Source of the DNA: Amphibalanus amphitrite
Lineage: Eukaryota; Arthropoda; Thecostraca; Balanomorpha; Balanidae
Reading direction: 5' to 3'
Length of the DNA: 64,000 nucleotides
Assembly (NCBI RefSeq): GCF_019059575.1
Contig: NW_024882783.1
Coordinates: 124,001-188,000 of the forward strand
The translations under genes and the position numbers were made by a program. Of the stretch, positions 1-13,514 are shown one piece after another. The notes beneath the pieces are model-generated. The model was not told the DNA's origin and searched no databases. It saw only the letters and a program-made list of their open reading frames with translations. Numbering within the stretch: the first letter of the stretch is position 1; the number at the start of each line of letters is the position of its first letter.

Positions 1-1355
1 CGGAAACAAGGGAGGTGGCGTAAGCGAGCACAAAGGGAGAGGCATGTAGAACGGACAATGGGAACGAAATGGCTATAGAATGAGGGATCATTTCAATCTT
101 CCGGACGTCAGCGTAGGCTGCAAATATCGCGCAGCAGTTTGAATACTGAGTTCACCAAAGACTCCGAACTATATTCGTCCAGAGTTTCCAGCTGAACGGT
201 CTGACTGCTTGGATTGCTGTCGGTCACGCGGGCGGTCAGCCATCGAATCGAGCCGGCCCGAGCCGCAGTGTTGGCCGTCGGTACCGGCGTCTGCCGTCCG
301 TCGGTACCGGCGCCGGCCGTCGGGAGTGCCCTATCGATTCGCCGGCGGGCGGCAGACTCATGTGGGCCGTCACGGTGCTGGTGGCGCACGCGCCCGACCA
401 CACCCAGCTCAGTGACACGGCCCAGCCGCCGGCCGTGACCGGTGTCGATCGTGACGAACGACCCAAACGTGACGGTCCGTCGCACGCGGCGACCGGTCGG
501 CAGAGGGGTAGCCGGAAATGGACGGACGATCGGACCGGATCGGTAGGTCGGTCGGTCGGTCGGACGGGCAAACGGGGCCGCTAGGTCAGGCAGTGTCGTG
601 CAAACGGAGCGAACCGGCCGCGCACGGCTGAACAGACCTGATTAGCGGGGCACGTCGACTCCTGGAAAGGCGGCGACTGGGGTTGGGTTTCCGGTCCTCC
701 GTGACATTTTCAGCCCGGATTCGTTACCCGTATCCAGAACAAAGAGGCAGGTTTTGATTGTTGGTTTTAGCTCCACGACCGCACACATTGCAACCAACGG
801 ACACAGATGTGCCGCACACAGGGACGTATATTTACCTAACATCTCCTGCATTGAACTGCATCGCATATCCCCCGGTCGGTTACCATGACGACCGTCCGTC
901 GACAGCCATTATTTACCGCCCACTGGGTACCTTCAGTGGCATGTCGATGGCGGCCATCGGAGAACTAATGGAACCGACATGCTCCTGCCAGTGGAAAAAC
1001 CCTTTGGATGTAGAGCAATAGCAGATCCCAATGCATTGAATGACAGAGATATTTGTACAGTGGTGCTATCAGCGAGGGTGCAGCAGGGTAATACGCTGCT
1101 AAAAACGTAGCCAATGATTTTCTGACCCTATTTCATACAGCCACGCTTGATAAGCGAGAGCTGGACTGAAGTAACTATCACCGGCAGTAGCTATTCCAAG
1201 TTTGCTCCATTTTCACCGGATTCCCATCAGTCACATCTTCAGACGCCTGTTGCTCGGAAATATTTCAACTTCGGGTCAGTCCCGGACGATCGAACCAACT
1301 CAACCTGTAGCATGGTTTCAACTAGAAAAACAAACGCAGGAAGACTGGGGTGATT
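1..1355. other. No gene recognised; CpG-rich 200-620
   Basis: The open frames at 108-584 overlap on both strands, as expected for GC-rich DNA with few stops, and none resembles a known protein. The rest is ordinary non-coding sequence. Confidence 0.6.
541..566 (+). repeat. (GGTC)n tetranucleotide run
   Basis: GGTAGGTCGGTCGGTCGGTC within CpG-rich DNA at 200-600. Confidence 0.7.
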
Positions 1356-2553
1356 TTAACCCGGCAGGCGGTGGGCCTACCAGCCACCTTCCGCGCGGTG
1401 GGGGGGGGGGGCACTTTTTTGCCCCCCGTATCTCCGAAACTACTGGACGGATCCGGAAAATTCAAACGGCGTTCGAAAGCCCTGTCAAATTTGTCGGGGG
1501 AAACCAAATTTCATTGACCTCGGGGTCACCGATGACGTCACAGGTCAGGTCAAAGATAAAATGTTTCACCGTTCACGGGGCTTCTAGGGAAAGCGCTGTA
1601 ACACCGAGTAAAACGCATTTTGTCGAAAATCAGCGATAAAGCGTCAGTTGTCTAGTACATATGTTGCTATTAGAGGTCACTGGTCATACCAGGTCAGGTC
1701 ACAGGTCAGGTCACCAAAGGTCACCAAGGGTCACCACATGAGCCCAACTTTACTAAGGTTATGCGATGCATGTTTTATGGGCAGTTTTTCATTTCCAACT
1801 CAATGGTGTTGGTTATAAGACCATCAGGTACGGTTTAGGTCACTTTCTGGTGGAGGTCAGGTCAAGGTCAGGTCAAAAAGGTCAAATTTCAAAGTTGATA
1901 TTTTTGCATAAAATGGGTATCGATTCGATGCAGCTCGTCACGGGGAGTCTAATGGTGGTCTTTGTTTTGCGCTACGAGGTCTAGAATTGCTAAAAATTGA
2001 GTTTGAAAATTTGACGTCATCAATTTTAAACAGTTTTTTTCGCTATAACTTGGCCAAAAAAAGAGGTATCGATCTTAAATTTGGTATGTAGATAGAAGGC
2101 GATAGGGGCTATCACATATATTCCGGTTTTTTCGAAATTCAAAAAACTTTTTGGATTTTTTGGATATTATATTCAAAAAATCTATTTTTTGATTTTTGGG
2201 GGTCAAAATCCAAAAAAAATCGAAAAACCGAAATAGCAGTTTTGTAGCCCTTTTAAATCCACACCTTTTATGTCTGAAACATTTTTCTGTATCTCTAAAG
2301 CTGTAGGCCTGACAGCTCTTCCCGCGAAACCTTTTTATGGGTCGAAAATGGCAAAAATGACGTCACTCTGACGTCATTAGCGGCCAACCTATCATAGCCT
2401 TTGGAAAAATTTTTGGTCACCATATGCGCTAGCTGCTCCCGGTAGGGTACTGAAAGTTTGGTGACGATCGGCGCAGCGGTTCTCGAGATATATCAAAAAA
2501 ACTAAAGGGGGGGGGGCAAAAAAATGCCCCCCCCCCACCGCCTGGAAGGTTAA
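1356..2553. mobile_element. TTAA-flanked G/C-hairpin element, copy 1
   Basis: TTAA at both edges (1356-1359 and 2550-2553). Left end CCCGGCAGGCGGTGGG, right end CCCACCGCCTGGAAGG, imperfect inverted repeats. Near the left end a G run, a short A/T-rich spacer and a C run (about 1399-1427) can fold into a hairpin; the right end repeats this at about 2508-2537. The motif TCTCCGAAACTACTGGACGG follows the left hairpin. Many AGGTCA units lie at 1672-1890. No transposase frame is visible, so it is non-autonomous. Confidence 0.8.
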
Positions 2554-4290
2554 CGTCCCATGAGGTGACAGTACTAACGAGTTTTGAATGTTTGATTAGT
2601 GTATCAATGTTGAACTACGTCAGAAAGACATGCTGGATGCCGTTTGAAGGATATGGAAATAGCGTTTTCCCTCACATTTTCAATGTTTCATGCATCTCCC
2701 AGACACCAATTTTCGTACGCACCAAGCCATCAGCCCTAACAAGACACGAGTCGCATTCCTTTTGAATAATACAGAGCTGCAAAAAAAAAAAATCCCTCCA
2801 CACTGTCATGCCATCGCTGCGATACATTGACCAAGAACGCAGCCCCCCAGGACCCTCCTCTCAGAAACGCTCCCCGGCATCACCGACAAGGCTTCTGTCG
2901 TGTCATGACAGCACAACACGGCAGCGCGGAAACCGATACCGTACAACACATAATTACTGGCCGGCAGATCGACCACCGCCGCCGCCGGTTCCGACGGGCC
3001 GCCGGCGTCGGAGCCGACGGGCCGCCAGCGCCGCCGGTCGATGGTGTCGGCTGCGTCAGGCGGCGCGGGCACGCGAGTCGGTCGGGTTCGCCGACCCAGC
3101 GCACGGGCCGTGGGACGCGGCACGTGGCGCGGCCGCTGCAGGGTAGACCATTCCCAGAACGTGCCACGCCCCTGCGCGACAGCGGAGTGCCTTACAGGGC
3201 TGCGACTGGCCTGTGGGAGGGTTCTGGAATGTTGCTGTGTGGGCAGACAGGTTTTTGTTGAGTAGCAGCTTTGTTTGAAACATAAAAATCCTCACTGACA
3301 ACTAATCATTCCGTATGTAAATGATTGACCATGTCATGATCGCATGAAAGAGACAAGTGGCTCAGCATTAACAATAATGCGCTCATCTGGCATACCGCAT
3401 ATTCAATCAATTTATTGATATAAGACGATCAACATTTCAGTGCCTATAGCATAATAACTTCTTTATTAAGCTCATATTCCCGATACAGCTGAAAAATAAG
3501 GCTACTTTAATTTTATTTAAGTTCGACGGAGCAATATACTCGTAAGCTATGTGTTGTATCCGCAGCCGCTAGAGACACCACTGATACATAACGCTACCCT
3601 ATTGTCTCTCTAGTACCACCATTTTCCAATAAACGGCAGACCATTTCTTTGGTCACATGACACTAATGAAACTGTCTCATGTGTCCCAACTGCGCTCACT
3701 TCTCAGTGACAAATACGCGGAAGGCAGAGGGATTACCCAGCTGCTTCGACTCACTGCGCCGCTTTGATACACAACCACCGAAACTGTCCCGTCTGGTGGT
3801 TGACGAATCACTGAACGACACAAAGTGTTTCTAGATTGTTCAAATTCACCCCTCTCGGCGCAAAAATTATTACTTTCCCAGTCCCGTGACTCCCATACGA
3901 CTCAGACCGGGAAGCACCATGCTGATAACGTTCTTCCGTTCTGTTGCAGGGACCAGTCTTCGTCGACTGCGCATTCCCTGCAGCGGGGCATATATCATTC
4001 CGGGATGTTCGTGGTCAGAGCCGACGTCAAAAAACCAAAGATCAGGGGTAGCCATGCCGCATGACTGAGAGAACACAGCGATAGAGAGACAGGATGGAAA
4101 GAAGGTCATGCGTGGGCCAGACTGTCCATGATGACTCACATTTTTATCATCTGCGCCCGGTGGCCTCGCACAGAAGCGCACAGCGAAGCATACAACGGCA
4201 GATGTTGTAAGTACATACACCTCTGACCGCAGGGAGTTTACGATCTCTGCGCCCCGCGCCCGCAATCGCGGTATTGTTGTAGATTAGGTA
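2554..4290. other. No gene recognised; CpG-rich 2930-3180
   Basis: CpG-rich block with overlapping open frames on both strands. At 3950 there is a strong acceptor-like TTCTGTTGCAG (plus) followed by frames open for about 30-40 codons, but no recognisable product or partner exon. Confidence 0.55.
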
Positions 4291-5253
4291 TACAGGGTGT
4301 CCGGAAAGTCCTGGCGCTTCTTTTGGACGCCGTGTAACGCGCGCTGTGATTATTGGACATTCAGCCAATCATCACAGACATGACCCCTCGTTGATTGCTC
4401 AGCCAGAGGTCGTGTAAATATGACCTTGAAATCGTTTTCAGTGATGGGTAGATGGGCGAAGATGCGCCTTGTCGCTGAATGCCTGCGCGCGGCGGCCGGG
4501 TGCGACTTGAACGAGGCTCGAGTTGCAGCGCGATGCGGCGTTTTTCGATGAATGGTTTAGCAGGTAAAGGTTTATTTCGACTCGGGAATCCTTAGAAAAT
4601 ATTCTCAGACCGTTTCGAACGCGATATGGGAACGGAGCAGCATTTCAGCGCGGCAATCGAAGAAAGTGCGGGGGTCTGATGGACAAAAATGTCCCATCAT
4701 CTTCGTCAATGTCGAATAAATGAATAACAGGCTGGCCCACGAGGGGTTCCTGGACAGCCACATCAACCCGAGGGTCAAGACGACATGCCCTAAGGGTCAC
4801 TTCGCATTTCAACAGCACAGAGCACCCTCCAACAACGCCGCTGCCATTCAAGCTTAACTGACAGAGGAGCTTGCCGGGCCAGATCACCGTGGCGAAATGA
4901 GATTAGGCCGCCTTATTCTCCTAACCTGACCCGCTCGACTAAGGCGTGCTACGCGTTTTGTAGAACAGGATCTAGGCCATTTCTCACCCCAACCTGGAGT
5001 CGCTGAAGACTCGCATCATGACAGCATGGGAGGACCTGGAAATGCCCCGCATCGTCAAAACCCGCAGACGCTTCCTCCCCTACGTCGAGGCCGTCGTCGG
5101 CGCCGGCGATGGTTACATTGAATGAGCACGTAGCGGAAGCATGTGGCTTGGTGTCCCTGGTCATTGTTTTGATCCATTGATTAGTATCTATGAACCAATG
5201 GCATTTGTTTTAGAAAATGTTGAAAAGCGCCAGAACTATCCGGACACCCTGTA
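4291..5253 (+). mobile_element. Decayed Tc1/mariner-type DNA transposon
   Basis: TA at 4291-4292 and 5252-5253 flanks inverted ends: CAGGGTGTCCGGAAAGTCCT at the left and, on the minus strand at the right, CAGGGTGTCCGGATAGTTCT, both continuing into GGCGCTT. The 959-bp body holds plus-strand remains of a transposase. FQQHRAPSNNAAAIQA at about 4810-4855 resembles the second catalytic-Asp region (FQQDxAPxHxA), with the Asp lost. A C-terminal piece ends GDGYIE and a stop near 5125. Stops and frame changes show it is dead. TIRs are better preserved than the gene. Confidence 0.75.
4640..5125 (+). pseudogene. Transposase remnant in the 4.3-5.25 kb element
   Basis: Plus-strand segments in more than one frame resemble a DDE transposase: WLAHEGFLDSHINPRV and FQQHRAPSN before a stop, TEELAGP after it, and ESLKTRIMTAWEDLEMP with GDGYIE at the end. 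The Asp expected after FQQ is His and the region around the third acidic residue is not recognisable. It cannot make an active enzyme. Confidence 0.6.
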
Positions 5254-8200
5254 GGCTTTAACTGTGTCAGCGATCTCAATTACGCCGCAAAATTTGGTAG
5301 ATTTCTGGTGAAGTCTTCAGCTGTAAAATGCATACCTAGGCTTCTCCACATTTATAACCACATAATTTGCAGTTCACCAAACAGATGAATCTGATTGATG
5401 AGACCACAAGGAAAGTTAATCACAGCAATGTTTCGGTTGTAATCTAAGTTCATCGGCCCACTTCACATGGAAACTCGAATTTCAACAACTTCCTTGCCAG
5501 TTTGAAATGAAAATGACTGTCAATGCGGTTTACGTTTCACACGTTTCGGATTAAATTACGGAAAACTGAATGAAACCGATGGAAGTTTATAATCAGATGT
5601 GGCTATACAATTCGTAACATCTTCCGCATTTTGTTTTAACAAGTGTGGCACTGTGGGCCGTGAGAACTCGGTCGTTGATAATCCAAATTCCGTGCTTCCG
5701 ACCAATACCGTTTTATCCCTCACACCACCCACAGCCTCTACGGAAGTGAGTCACACACTGACTCATTTTTAAGTTCCCTCAACGAGAGAAACCAGCTCAA
5801 CTCTGTAACGTTGCCCTGGAAACGCTCAAACAATTTACTTGGTGAGTCACACCGACAGACGCCCTGACTCATCATGCGAACATGCTTGGAATTGGTCGAC
5901 TTCTGTCCCAGTTAAAATAACGGACAAAATGAGACCTCTGAATGCAAAACGGTCCAGCACCAAGCGGGTCATGACTGAGCCGTCGAGACGAACCGTGCCG
6001 CATAACTGTAGCGGTAGCTAGTCCTACAGTGCGCCTTTAGCGAGTCAGCGGAGCGGTCAAACTCAATCCGTCCACTTCAACCACATCGCTACTACCACTC
6101 TGTCCTCCCGACATCCCGCCAGCAGCGCGGACCGTCGCGAACGAACAGGAGCACCCGCCGAGCGAAGCAGAAGCGCCCGGGGCGGTCAGTGCCGTGCGGG
6201 ACGGCCTACCGTGCCGGCGGCGGCTGCGGCCGCGGCTGGGGTCATCAACCTCTCGCTCGGCCGCGGCCGGCCGGCGCTGCGAACGCGAGTCGGTGGGAAG
6301 GGTGCGCCTGGGAAGAGGAGCCTCCGAGGCCCGGAGTCCGGCGTGCGAACACAGTGAGCCCCGGGAACCGAGCGAGCGGCTCCGCGGCGGCACGACAATC
6401 GTATGGGATGATAATTTGTATTTGGCCTGGAACTCGGTGAATGATGGTGAATGATGGCGCAAATTGGATGTCACAAAACGACCGATGACAGCTCGGCCTA
6501 GCGGTCGCCAGAGATGACGATTGTTGGCTCACTCTCATTACAGCTCGGGAAAAAATATACGCCTAGCAGCATTAGCGCTTACGATCCAACACAAAAGAAA
6601 GTTGTCATCTCCTAAAACATGAAATTCAACGGCCAAAAAGTTAGGATGTTATATAACAAGAGACCTGACAGGCTTGTATCTCATGTTTCAAGTTACACCA
6701 ATTCCGAGTTCTCCGCTGGTCCATTCCTACAGTCTCCAGCCTCCCTGCCAATCCACTAGGACAGCCCCTCAGACCTCCATGTTACGCAAGGCACTGCCTA
6801 ACTGCCTACCGTCCGGAACGGGGTGCCTGGTTCTCACGACCGTTGGCCGCCAGAAACCGTGCACAACTGCACAGACTTCCCACGGTCCTGCAGCGGCTGG
6901 CTCGGCCCGCGAACACGTCCCGTGGAGACTGTGGGTCAGACAAGGCTTCTGTGATCGCGGCCGGCAGGGCCACGGTCACATGTCCGAGCTGCTAAGAACA
7001 GCTGTTTACTCCTTGCTACCTGTCGACGCGACACCATTGTCTCGGCTCAGGATTTGGCATGTCTTTGTGTTCAACTCAGTTTTTGATCAACTCAGGATGT
7101 CGCTTATGACCTACATTGCTAGATGTTTCTCCCGTGAACCCACCGATCGTGTGACATAGGCTCACATGGTATGACATTCCAGATTGCTGAATAGCAAACG
7201 ACAGTTGCCAACTGCCAGCGATGTATGCGCCTTGGTATGTGCGTCTAGACAGCACGTGCCGCACCGCTACACCCTGGCCTATCTGGACATGATCTGTCCG
7301 GCCTTCAGGGCTAGACTGCATCAGTCACACCTCTGCATCTTCTCGCGTGCCGACTGGCCAATTTTTCGGGCCAGGTCTGCCTTGCAATACCTGGCGGGGC
7401 GGACGGTAAGCGAGGCGTGCAGTTCGGCCGATACGCTCCGTCAGCAAGCCAGACTGGGCCGCTCATGTTGCTAAACTGAGGATTGTTCCACACCGCTGTA
7501 ATCTGCCACGGGCAGCTCTCAACCATCAACACAGCGTCATGTTTCCATTCGAAACCAAACGTGCAAAAAGCTACGTCTGGGTTCAGTGAGCTTGAAAACA
7601 AACACCTCTTGAGACTCAAATATCTCAAGACCGGCAGCTGCCCCGGCACTCCAGTGTGGCCACTGCTCTGGGCCACACCGCCTCCGTGTGACCTGGTCAA
7701 AGGGACCGGTCCCACCGGACGACGACATGCCGCGATGGATGGTGTTTGCGTGGCCGGTTCGTTCATCTGTGGCGAGGGCGGACGGATGACGGGCAGTCGT
7801 TTTGACGGCCCGACCCACGCCTGTTACCCCTCCCCCACCGAGAGCTCAGAGCCCACTGCCCGCCGCCACCATGCCTTGACGCACAGGCGGTATTCTTATG
7901 GATAGTCGTCCTTCCATGTGTAGTTTTGTTTGACGATAATGGCAAATGATTCAATGTAGATGAGAGATATCACATAAACTTGAGAAGCCTCAAACAAAAT
8001 ACTGTAAATCGGCAAGTTCTCTATCAGGTCGTTTCACTTGTAGGATCTCGCAAAGGAACAGACAGGAACCGATTTTGGCATTGCTCTGCCGGCGGGTGCA
8101 ATGCAGTGACACCCGATCTCAGGTCATAAATCACGTGCTATCGAGGCCTCCCCGAGAGGCAACTGCGCAACATGTTCTGTGTCTGCCGACCTAATGGCAA

Positions 8201-10616
8201 AAACGTCCTCATTCATACTACACTCACACTAGAACACGGGCTGCCAGTTTTAGTTTTTGCCATTCAGTGCCGGAAATGTCACAAAGGACTGTTGATTGCA
8301 AAGTGAAAGGACAACACTGAATCACTTAGGAATAGCGGCGTTTGAAGCTGTATCAAAGCCGTCAACGCCTCCAGCGGGCTAGCGCGTGGTATGTCGTTTC
8401 AGATGTTTGTTGTTCTTTCTCAGGAGGCCAGCGCAAGGGCGCCGAGGCGCACTCCGTTCTCAACTGTTGGTCCACAAAACGGGGACCACACACGGCTGAA
8501 GGAGGGCTTGCTAATAGACCTCCCGGTGCAGGGATGGCATCTAACTGGTAGCGTGTGCGATAGGGAAGTTGGACACTTCAGCTGGCTCACCATCACCGCC
8601 ATTTTCTCAGCACAGCAGAGAAAGACCAGAGCGGCGAGGGAAATACTCACAGTACTTCACGGCTCGTCACAACGTGGTCACAAAGCACCGTGCAACTTTT
8701 ACACGGTGCCTGACTCGTAGCCATGACGTAGATGGGGTTCTCACCTGGAACAAAGAAAAAGTACCGGCCGTTAGTCACGTGTTGGTCATGTGGGTGCCCC
8801 TCCGTGGAGCGGGGCGGACAAATACGACCTTGTAACTCGGCACTTCATTGCACAACAAATGACGCTTCTGAATTGCAAATTGCATGAAAACACCGTCTGA
8901 TCCACAGCCAGGTGAAGAATACCATCCTGTAACCGAGACAATTTGAGCTGAGTTTCTTGGTGGTTAAATTGCCGGTCAGCTGACAAGAAAACGGGAGTAA
9001 CAGGTTTGTAACACAAAATAGTTCATAATTTTATGCCATGTAACATTGGTGGTAAAAATGGCTCACTTTGCGGGCCTGAACGTCTTATATCGGTGACGGA
9101 GAATGAATAGGCTTATATATTTATTCTTGGAAAGTGAGAAAGCAATAAGCAATCGTCGATTTGAGAACAAGGGAGAGAAGAAATGACTCAATTAGTCACC
9201 AAGCCTAATCAACTAAAATCAGACACCAGAAGAAACTTGCAATTAAGCATACTTATCATTCAATCGACAGTAAACCCTATTCACACAAGGCCGAAAACAA
9301 AGCATTCCCTCCGCCTCATGGCTGGCCCGCGCTGACCACACGCTAACAGGCATATCGAACAAGGTCATACTGACCCTGTTAACATGGTCTGTTCCATTTA
9401 TCTCCACATTTTGGTAGATTTAGCAGCCCAGCGAATGACCTCAACCTTCATTCACACAGCAAACATTCACATTCATGTCTCCCTGTCACGGTAGCTGATG
9501 CCGGTGGCTGGTTCAATGGGTGGGTGGGGAGGGGGCAGCGGGCAAATTCTGCTACTGAATTTAGTTATCGAATAAGGTCTGTTATGCACAATAAAAATGC
9601 TATTACAACATTGAGCTATAACATTGTGCCGTCAGACGGAGCACATTGTAGCATTGTGCGGTTGGACGGAGCACATTGTACGGTCTGTGACTGGGCACAG
9701 TGTGCGGTGTTTGACCGAACACTCTCTGTGGTTTACGTGCCCTCATTGGGCAGCTCGCCGTCTCGCGCTCCGGTCAGGTCACGGCCGGTCGACGCCCGTC
9801 GACATGGACCAGTGCCACTGGGGCCTTCCGACCGACGCCGACTCCCACCAACAGGGACCAGACCGGCACTGCGGCGGCGACATGATGTCTATGACGTCAC
9901 TGGACCGTCTGTGACGTCATTGAACCAGACACAGCTCTGCAGACACGTTACACGGCTCCAGTCCAATCCTCTAATTGCATTTGGCCATTTCGGTACGGGA
10001 TTTGGCCGGAGATAATAAACCACGCTGACGCAAGCTAAGCCAGTGCGATTCACGAGTTTACTGCATCCGTCGTTACCACCTATAGGTGAGGTCTGGATTA
10101 CCGTCCACATGGAAACGAAACCCCACAATGACTGAAAAGGTTAAAAAATCTCCTGTGTAGGAGACGGACCGACGGGACTAACCCACGCCAGCACACGGTC
10201 ACCGCACCACCAGGCGGGGCTAACGGGTCGTCGCCACCGCCGATCACCGTGACTGGCTCGGAGAACAGCCCGAGGCGACGAATCGCCGGCGGAGCGGTTA
10301 GCTCCGGCGCCCTGGTGGGACGCCAAGCGTGTGCCGAGAGGCGCCGGTAGGTACACAACAGACACGACAAGAAGTGACGGAAGCCGGCGACGATAAACGG
10401 CGGCAGACAGGAGACAGTGTTTCGGCAGCTCAACAAAGGTAAACAGCCGTAAATCTGGCGTGCACACACAGCGGCCTGTGTTGGTGGATGGTGTTGATGT
10501 TGAGGAAGGCTCTCTAATGGTGACTGATGGAAGATCATCGACCTAGGAAGAACTATTTGATCTGGCAAAGAAGATGTGAGAAACATTCGTAGAACATTAA
10601 ATACAATGGTAGGTAC
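5254..10616. other. Unrecognised DNA with a CpG-rich island at 6090-6400
   Basis: The island contains overlapping open frames on both strands and could be a promoter or 5' exon; the minus frame MSGGQSGSSDVVEVDGLSL at about 6060-6116 ends without a convincing donor. 6540-9520 has mixed composition with nothing I can name. 9760-10020 and 10140-10340 are GC-rich without recognisable domains. Confidence 0.5.
9619..9720. repeat. Short imperfect tandem repeat
   Basis: Units built of ACATTGTGCCGTCAGACGGAGC, CATTGTGCGGTTGGACGGAGC and CATTGTACGGTCTGTGACTGG, about 32-34 bp apart. The central GGACGGAGCACATTGTA is the best conserved. No frame of interest. Confidence 0.6.
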
Positions 10617-10690
10617 CTGAGTCTCCTTGCAAGTTGCACAAGACTTTCCATCAAGACAAGACAGCACAAGAAAAGGACTGAAATATCCAT
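10617..10690 (-). CDS. Candidate first coding exon with signal peptide
   Basis: The minus strand reads MDISVLFLCCLVLMESLVQ, then LARRLR, and meets CAG|GTACCT, a possible donor. Residues 3-14 form a strong hydrophobic core and LVQLA precedes two arginines, as in a cleaved leader or a membrane anchor. The open frame also extends upstream of this Met and continues past the donor for several codons, so the exon boundaries are uncertain. I recognise no downstream domain. Confidence 0.3.
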
Positions 10691-13362
10691 CCGACTTCCT
10701 TTATGACTACGCTCAAGGGGTAGCTCAAACTGAAACCGCATTTTTCCTAGAATTTGACAAAATCTAGCGAAGCCAGTCCAAACCAAACCACGAAAAATGA
10801 GTTCTGAGTGTTCAATACGCAAAACTGCGGACTTCTTAGGCCAGTCAAAACAGCTTTGCCGTGTGAATTGTAGCTGTATCCATCGCTTACTGGAAAACTC
10901 TATTTCAGTATCGTTCCCGATAACTATGTTTTCGAAGTTTTCCCAGAAGCTGGAGAAAATCATTCAGCCAAAGCCTCACTCGCCTCACTAGTCTTGGCAA
11001 TTCAATTTGTTGCAAATCGAGAAGCCAGGCTTTCCCATCCATCTCCCTTATCGCCTCGCGGCTTGCATTTAATTCATCCTCCGATCCAATGACGTCAAAC
11101 ACCAAACTCCTCGCTCCTTCACGGCGCCTAGACCACGGATCGATCGTCACGGGCACGACCGAGCTCCCGCCGGCCAGCCTGCCCACGCGTCACAGACGAA
11201 AGGTTCCTCAGGTGACCGTATACTCATGGCGACGCACGCTCCACGCGTCGCCATGGGTATAGCTCCACGACAGCGGCGCGACGGTACCGTACAAATGGCT
11301 CCGTGGGCGGGAGTAACGGACCCGCATCGCCTCAGCTGCCGCCTCCCACAGCCGTTAGTTCCAGCGACAGCGCGGCGCAGCAGCCCGCTTCTAAACATAC
11401 AACGGGTCGTGATACGCCCGGCGTAGGAGGCCTCCGGGTGAAGGATCGGGAGCGTCGGGGAGGTCGGGGCAGAAGCCCTAATGATAAAGTCGTTCCTATT
11501 CCGGATGCAAACTAATTATGTCCCGTAGGAATGATCTCGTACGGATAAACATCGATTGAAAACGCGTCGTGCTCCCGAAGTCAAAATGAAGATGATTAAA
11601 TAAACTTCCGGCCCTTCTAATATTTGACAGGAAAACTAAGGCAAGCAACTAATGTTTCCGGAAAATCCGGGAACAAGATCAATCATTGCTCATTTCTAAT
11701 TAAAAAGAGTTGCGTTAATCAAATTGAGTCAGGCCATTGCGTTCATAAGCATTTTCAGCATCTCGTCCATTTATATCCATTGACTCGGCAGTGCCGACAG
11801 AGTCGAACACCATTGAAGATGACCTTGTCAAATGTCCTCGGACGAGTCGAAACAAGGGTCGATCACCAATGTCCTGTGTTGCGGCCGAGTCTATGTCGAC
11901 GTCCCTTCGTCGTCGACGGGGACGGGGTAGGACCGGGGGCGGCTGTTCAACCCGTCCGTCTGCTGCGAACATCATCACACGCTGCAAACATCGCAACGAA
12001 AAACGCCTCGGGCGCGTCGTCGCATCGTTGTCGGCTGTGAAAAAGACGCACCTGCCCCGGACGACGCATCGGCCGCGACAACGACAATAAACACAACTTG
12101 AACAGAGCAAAGGCGGGGCGCGCCAACCAGCCAGCCAGGCCGGCCAGAGCGGGGAGCGGAACGCTTCTAACCCGGTCTCCACGCGCGGCGAGCTGCAACA
12201 AAGGCGGCAGGGCCGAGCGCCAGGCGGGCGGGGTGTCCGGTGACGCACTGATAGGAGGTGGCGCCGTGTGGACAGGAGCTCCGGGCCGGAGGAGGACGGC
12301 TAAACTAGGCCGGATGTGGCCGGTGGCTGAGGCGCAGACGCGGCTACAACAGCCCACAACAGGTCTGGTGTGTGTCCGTGCCGCTACGCTCACGGGGAGA
12401 AAATCAGGGCGGAATTCTAACTAGCCGCCATTAGATATGCTGGCTGGTTCCGTGGCCGCTGTAGCGACGGCCGCGCCGCATGAAAGCTGCGCCGGCTAGC
12501 CACAGGCCCGAGAGGCATTCACACACATACACACACCCACAGACACACAGACAGGGCGGCGGCAGACGCTCTGACCGGAACGGAGAAAGTATTCACACAG
12601 TCTGCCACCGGTGAGCTCGTTTGTCTCGCCCCGAGGCGTTTTGTGTCACAATAAATACCCGAGTTGCAGCATTTGTCTGCAACAATTCGGCCATGATGTT
12701 ACGACATCGACCATGGCAGTGCACCTATGGAACGCTAAAGAATGCGACTCAACGCAAGACTGTGCTATACGTTTCCGCAAAGAATGCGAAAGTGAATGCG
12801 ATGTGAATCAAAGCGTTACGGGGCAACTGCGATCTCGTAAGACCTTTCAAAACAAACACCGAATTCGTGAGAAGATATCAGTCGAACACGAACCAGAATC
12901 GTACGTCAGGGACAAAAGCATTATTTTCGCGCTCCAGGCTACCTACAAGTTGCTGCAGTGAATAAGATATTTGGACACTGGCTGGTGAAGAGCCAGAAAT
13001 GCGGAGTTTGTCTCGACCAGTGCCCGTCTGAAATGGAAATCAATATCAATATAGGATACGATATAGGAAATCAATAGCCTTTCGACTCGACTCTGGACAA
13101 ACCAAGAAACCAATAACTAACCTAATCTCGTTTATGCGAAAACCTTCAAGGAAGAAACCTGCAGATTTGCACTCATCATTAACCACAGGATCAATGTCAT
13201 CCATTTCAATTCTTTCCGACAACAAAGTCTGGGAAGCCTTTTAGAAGTCTCACCCTTAGAGCAGTTTTTAGATTCCTAGTTTCCCGCCCGGCCGCTCATC
13301 AATTCAAACAAAGCTAGCGCCCGGTTTTGCCAGCGCTGAACTATCGTCGGGTTTGGGCAGGG
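10691..13362. other. Unrecognised DNA; CpG-rich 11140-11480 and 11880-12490
   Basis: Two CpG-rich blocks with overlapping open frames on both strands, plausibly regulatory, with no exon supported. Below 11140 and above 12600 the sequence is ordinary. Confidence 0.5.
12515..12560 (+). repeat. CA-rich microsatellite
   Basis: Interrupted (CA)n: CACACACATACACACACCCA followed by CAGACACACAGACAG, next to CpG-rich DNA. Confidence 0.8.
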
Positions 13363-13514
13363 TATATCAGTGGGGGAAACTGTGGTCAAATCTTCTATTT
13401 TTGGAAGCCTTCCATTTTTGGAAGGACCTTCCATAAATGGGTATGCATTTTCCAAAAATGGAAGGCTTCCAAAATTGGAAGGTCTAATCTCAGTGTTCCC
13501 AACTGTGATTCACA
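13363..13514. mobile_element. Small MITE with TTGGAAGG palindromes, copy 1
   Basis: Imperfect inverted ends ATCAGTGGGGGAAACTGTGG and (minus) ATCACAGTTGGGAACACTGA enclose several CCTTCCA...TGGAAGG palindromes. A related copy lies inverted at about 33610-33757. Confidence 0.6.

Noticed and set aside
1202..1639. 145-aa frame containing SETTGRIRKIQTAFES, with a similar peptide in a frame at 55881-56063
   Set aside because: The shared peptide reflects the conserved subterminal DNA of the hairpin elements; the frames run through the G/C hairpins and do not suggest a protein.
3951..4064. Possible exon after TTCTGTTGCAG
   Set aside because: Strong acceptor look, but three frames stay open for about 30-40 codons with no recognisable product and no clear partner exon.
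10098..10667. 189-aa minus-strand open frame
   Set aside because: No domain, mixed GC-rich composition, and it starts downstream of the better leader-exon reading at 10617-10690 in another frame.
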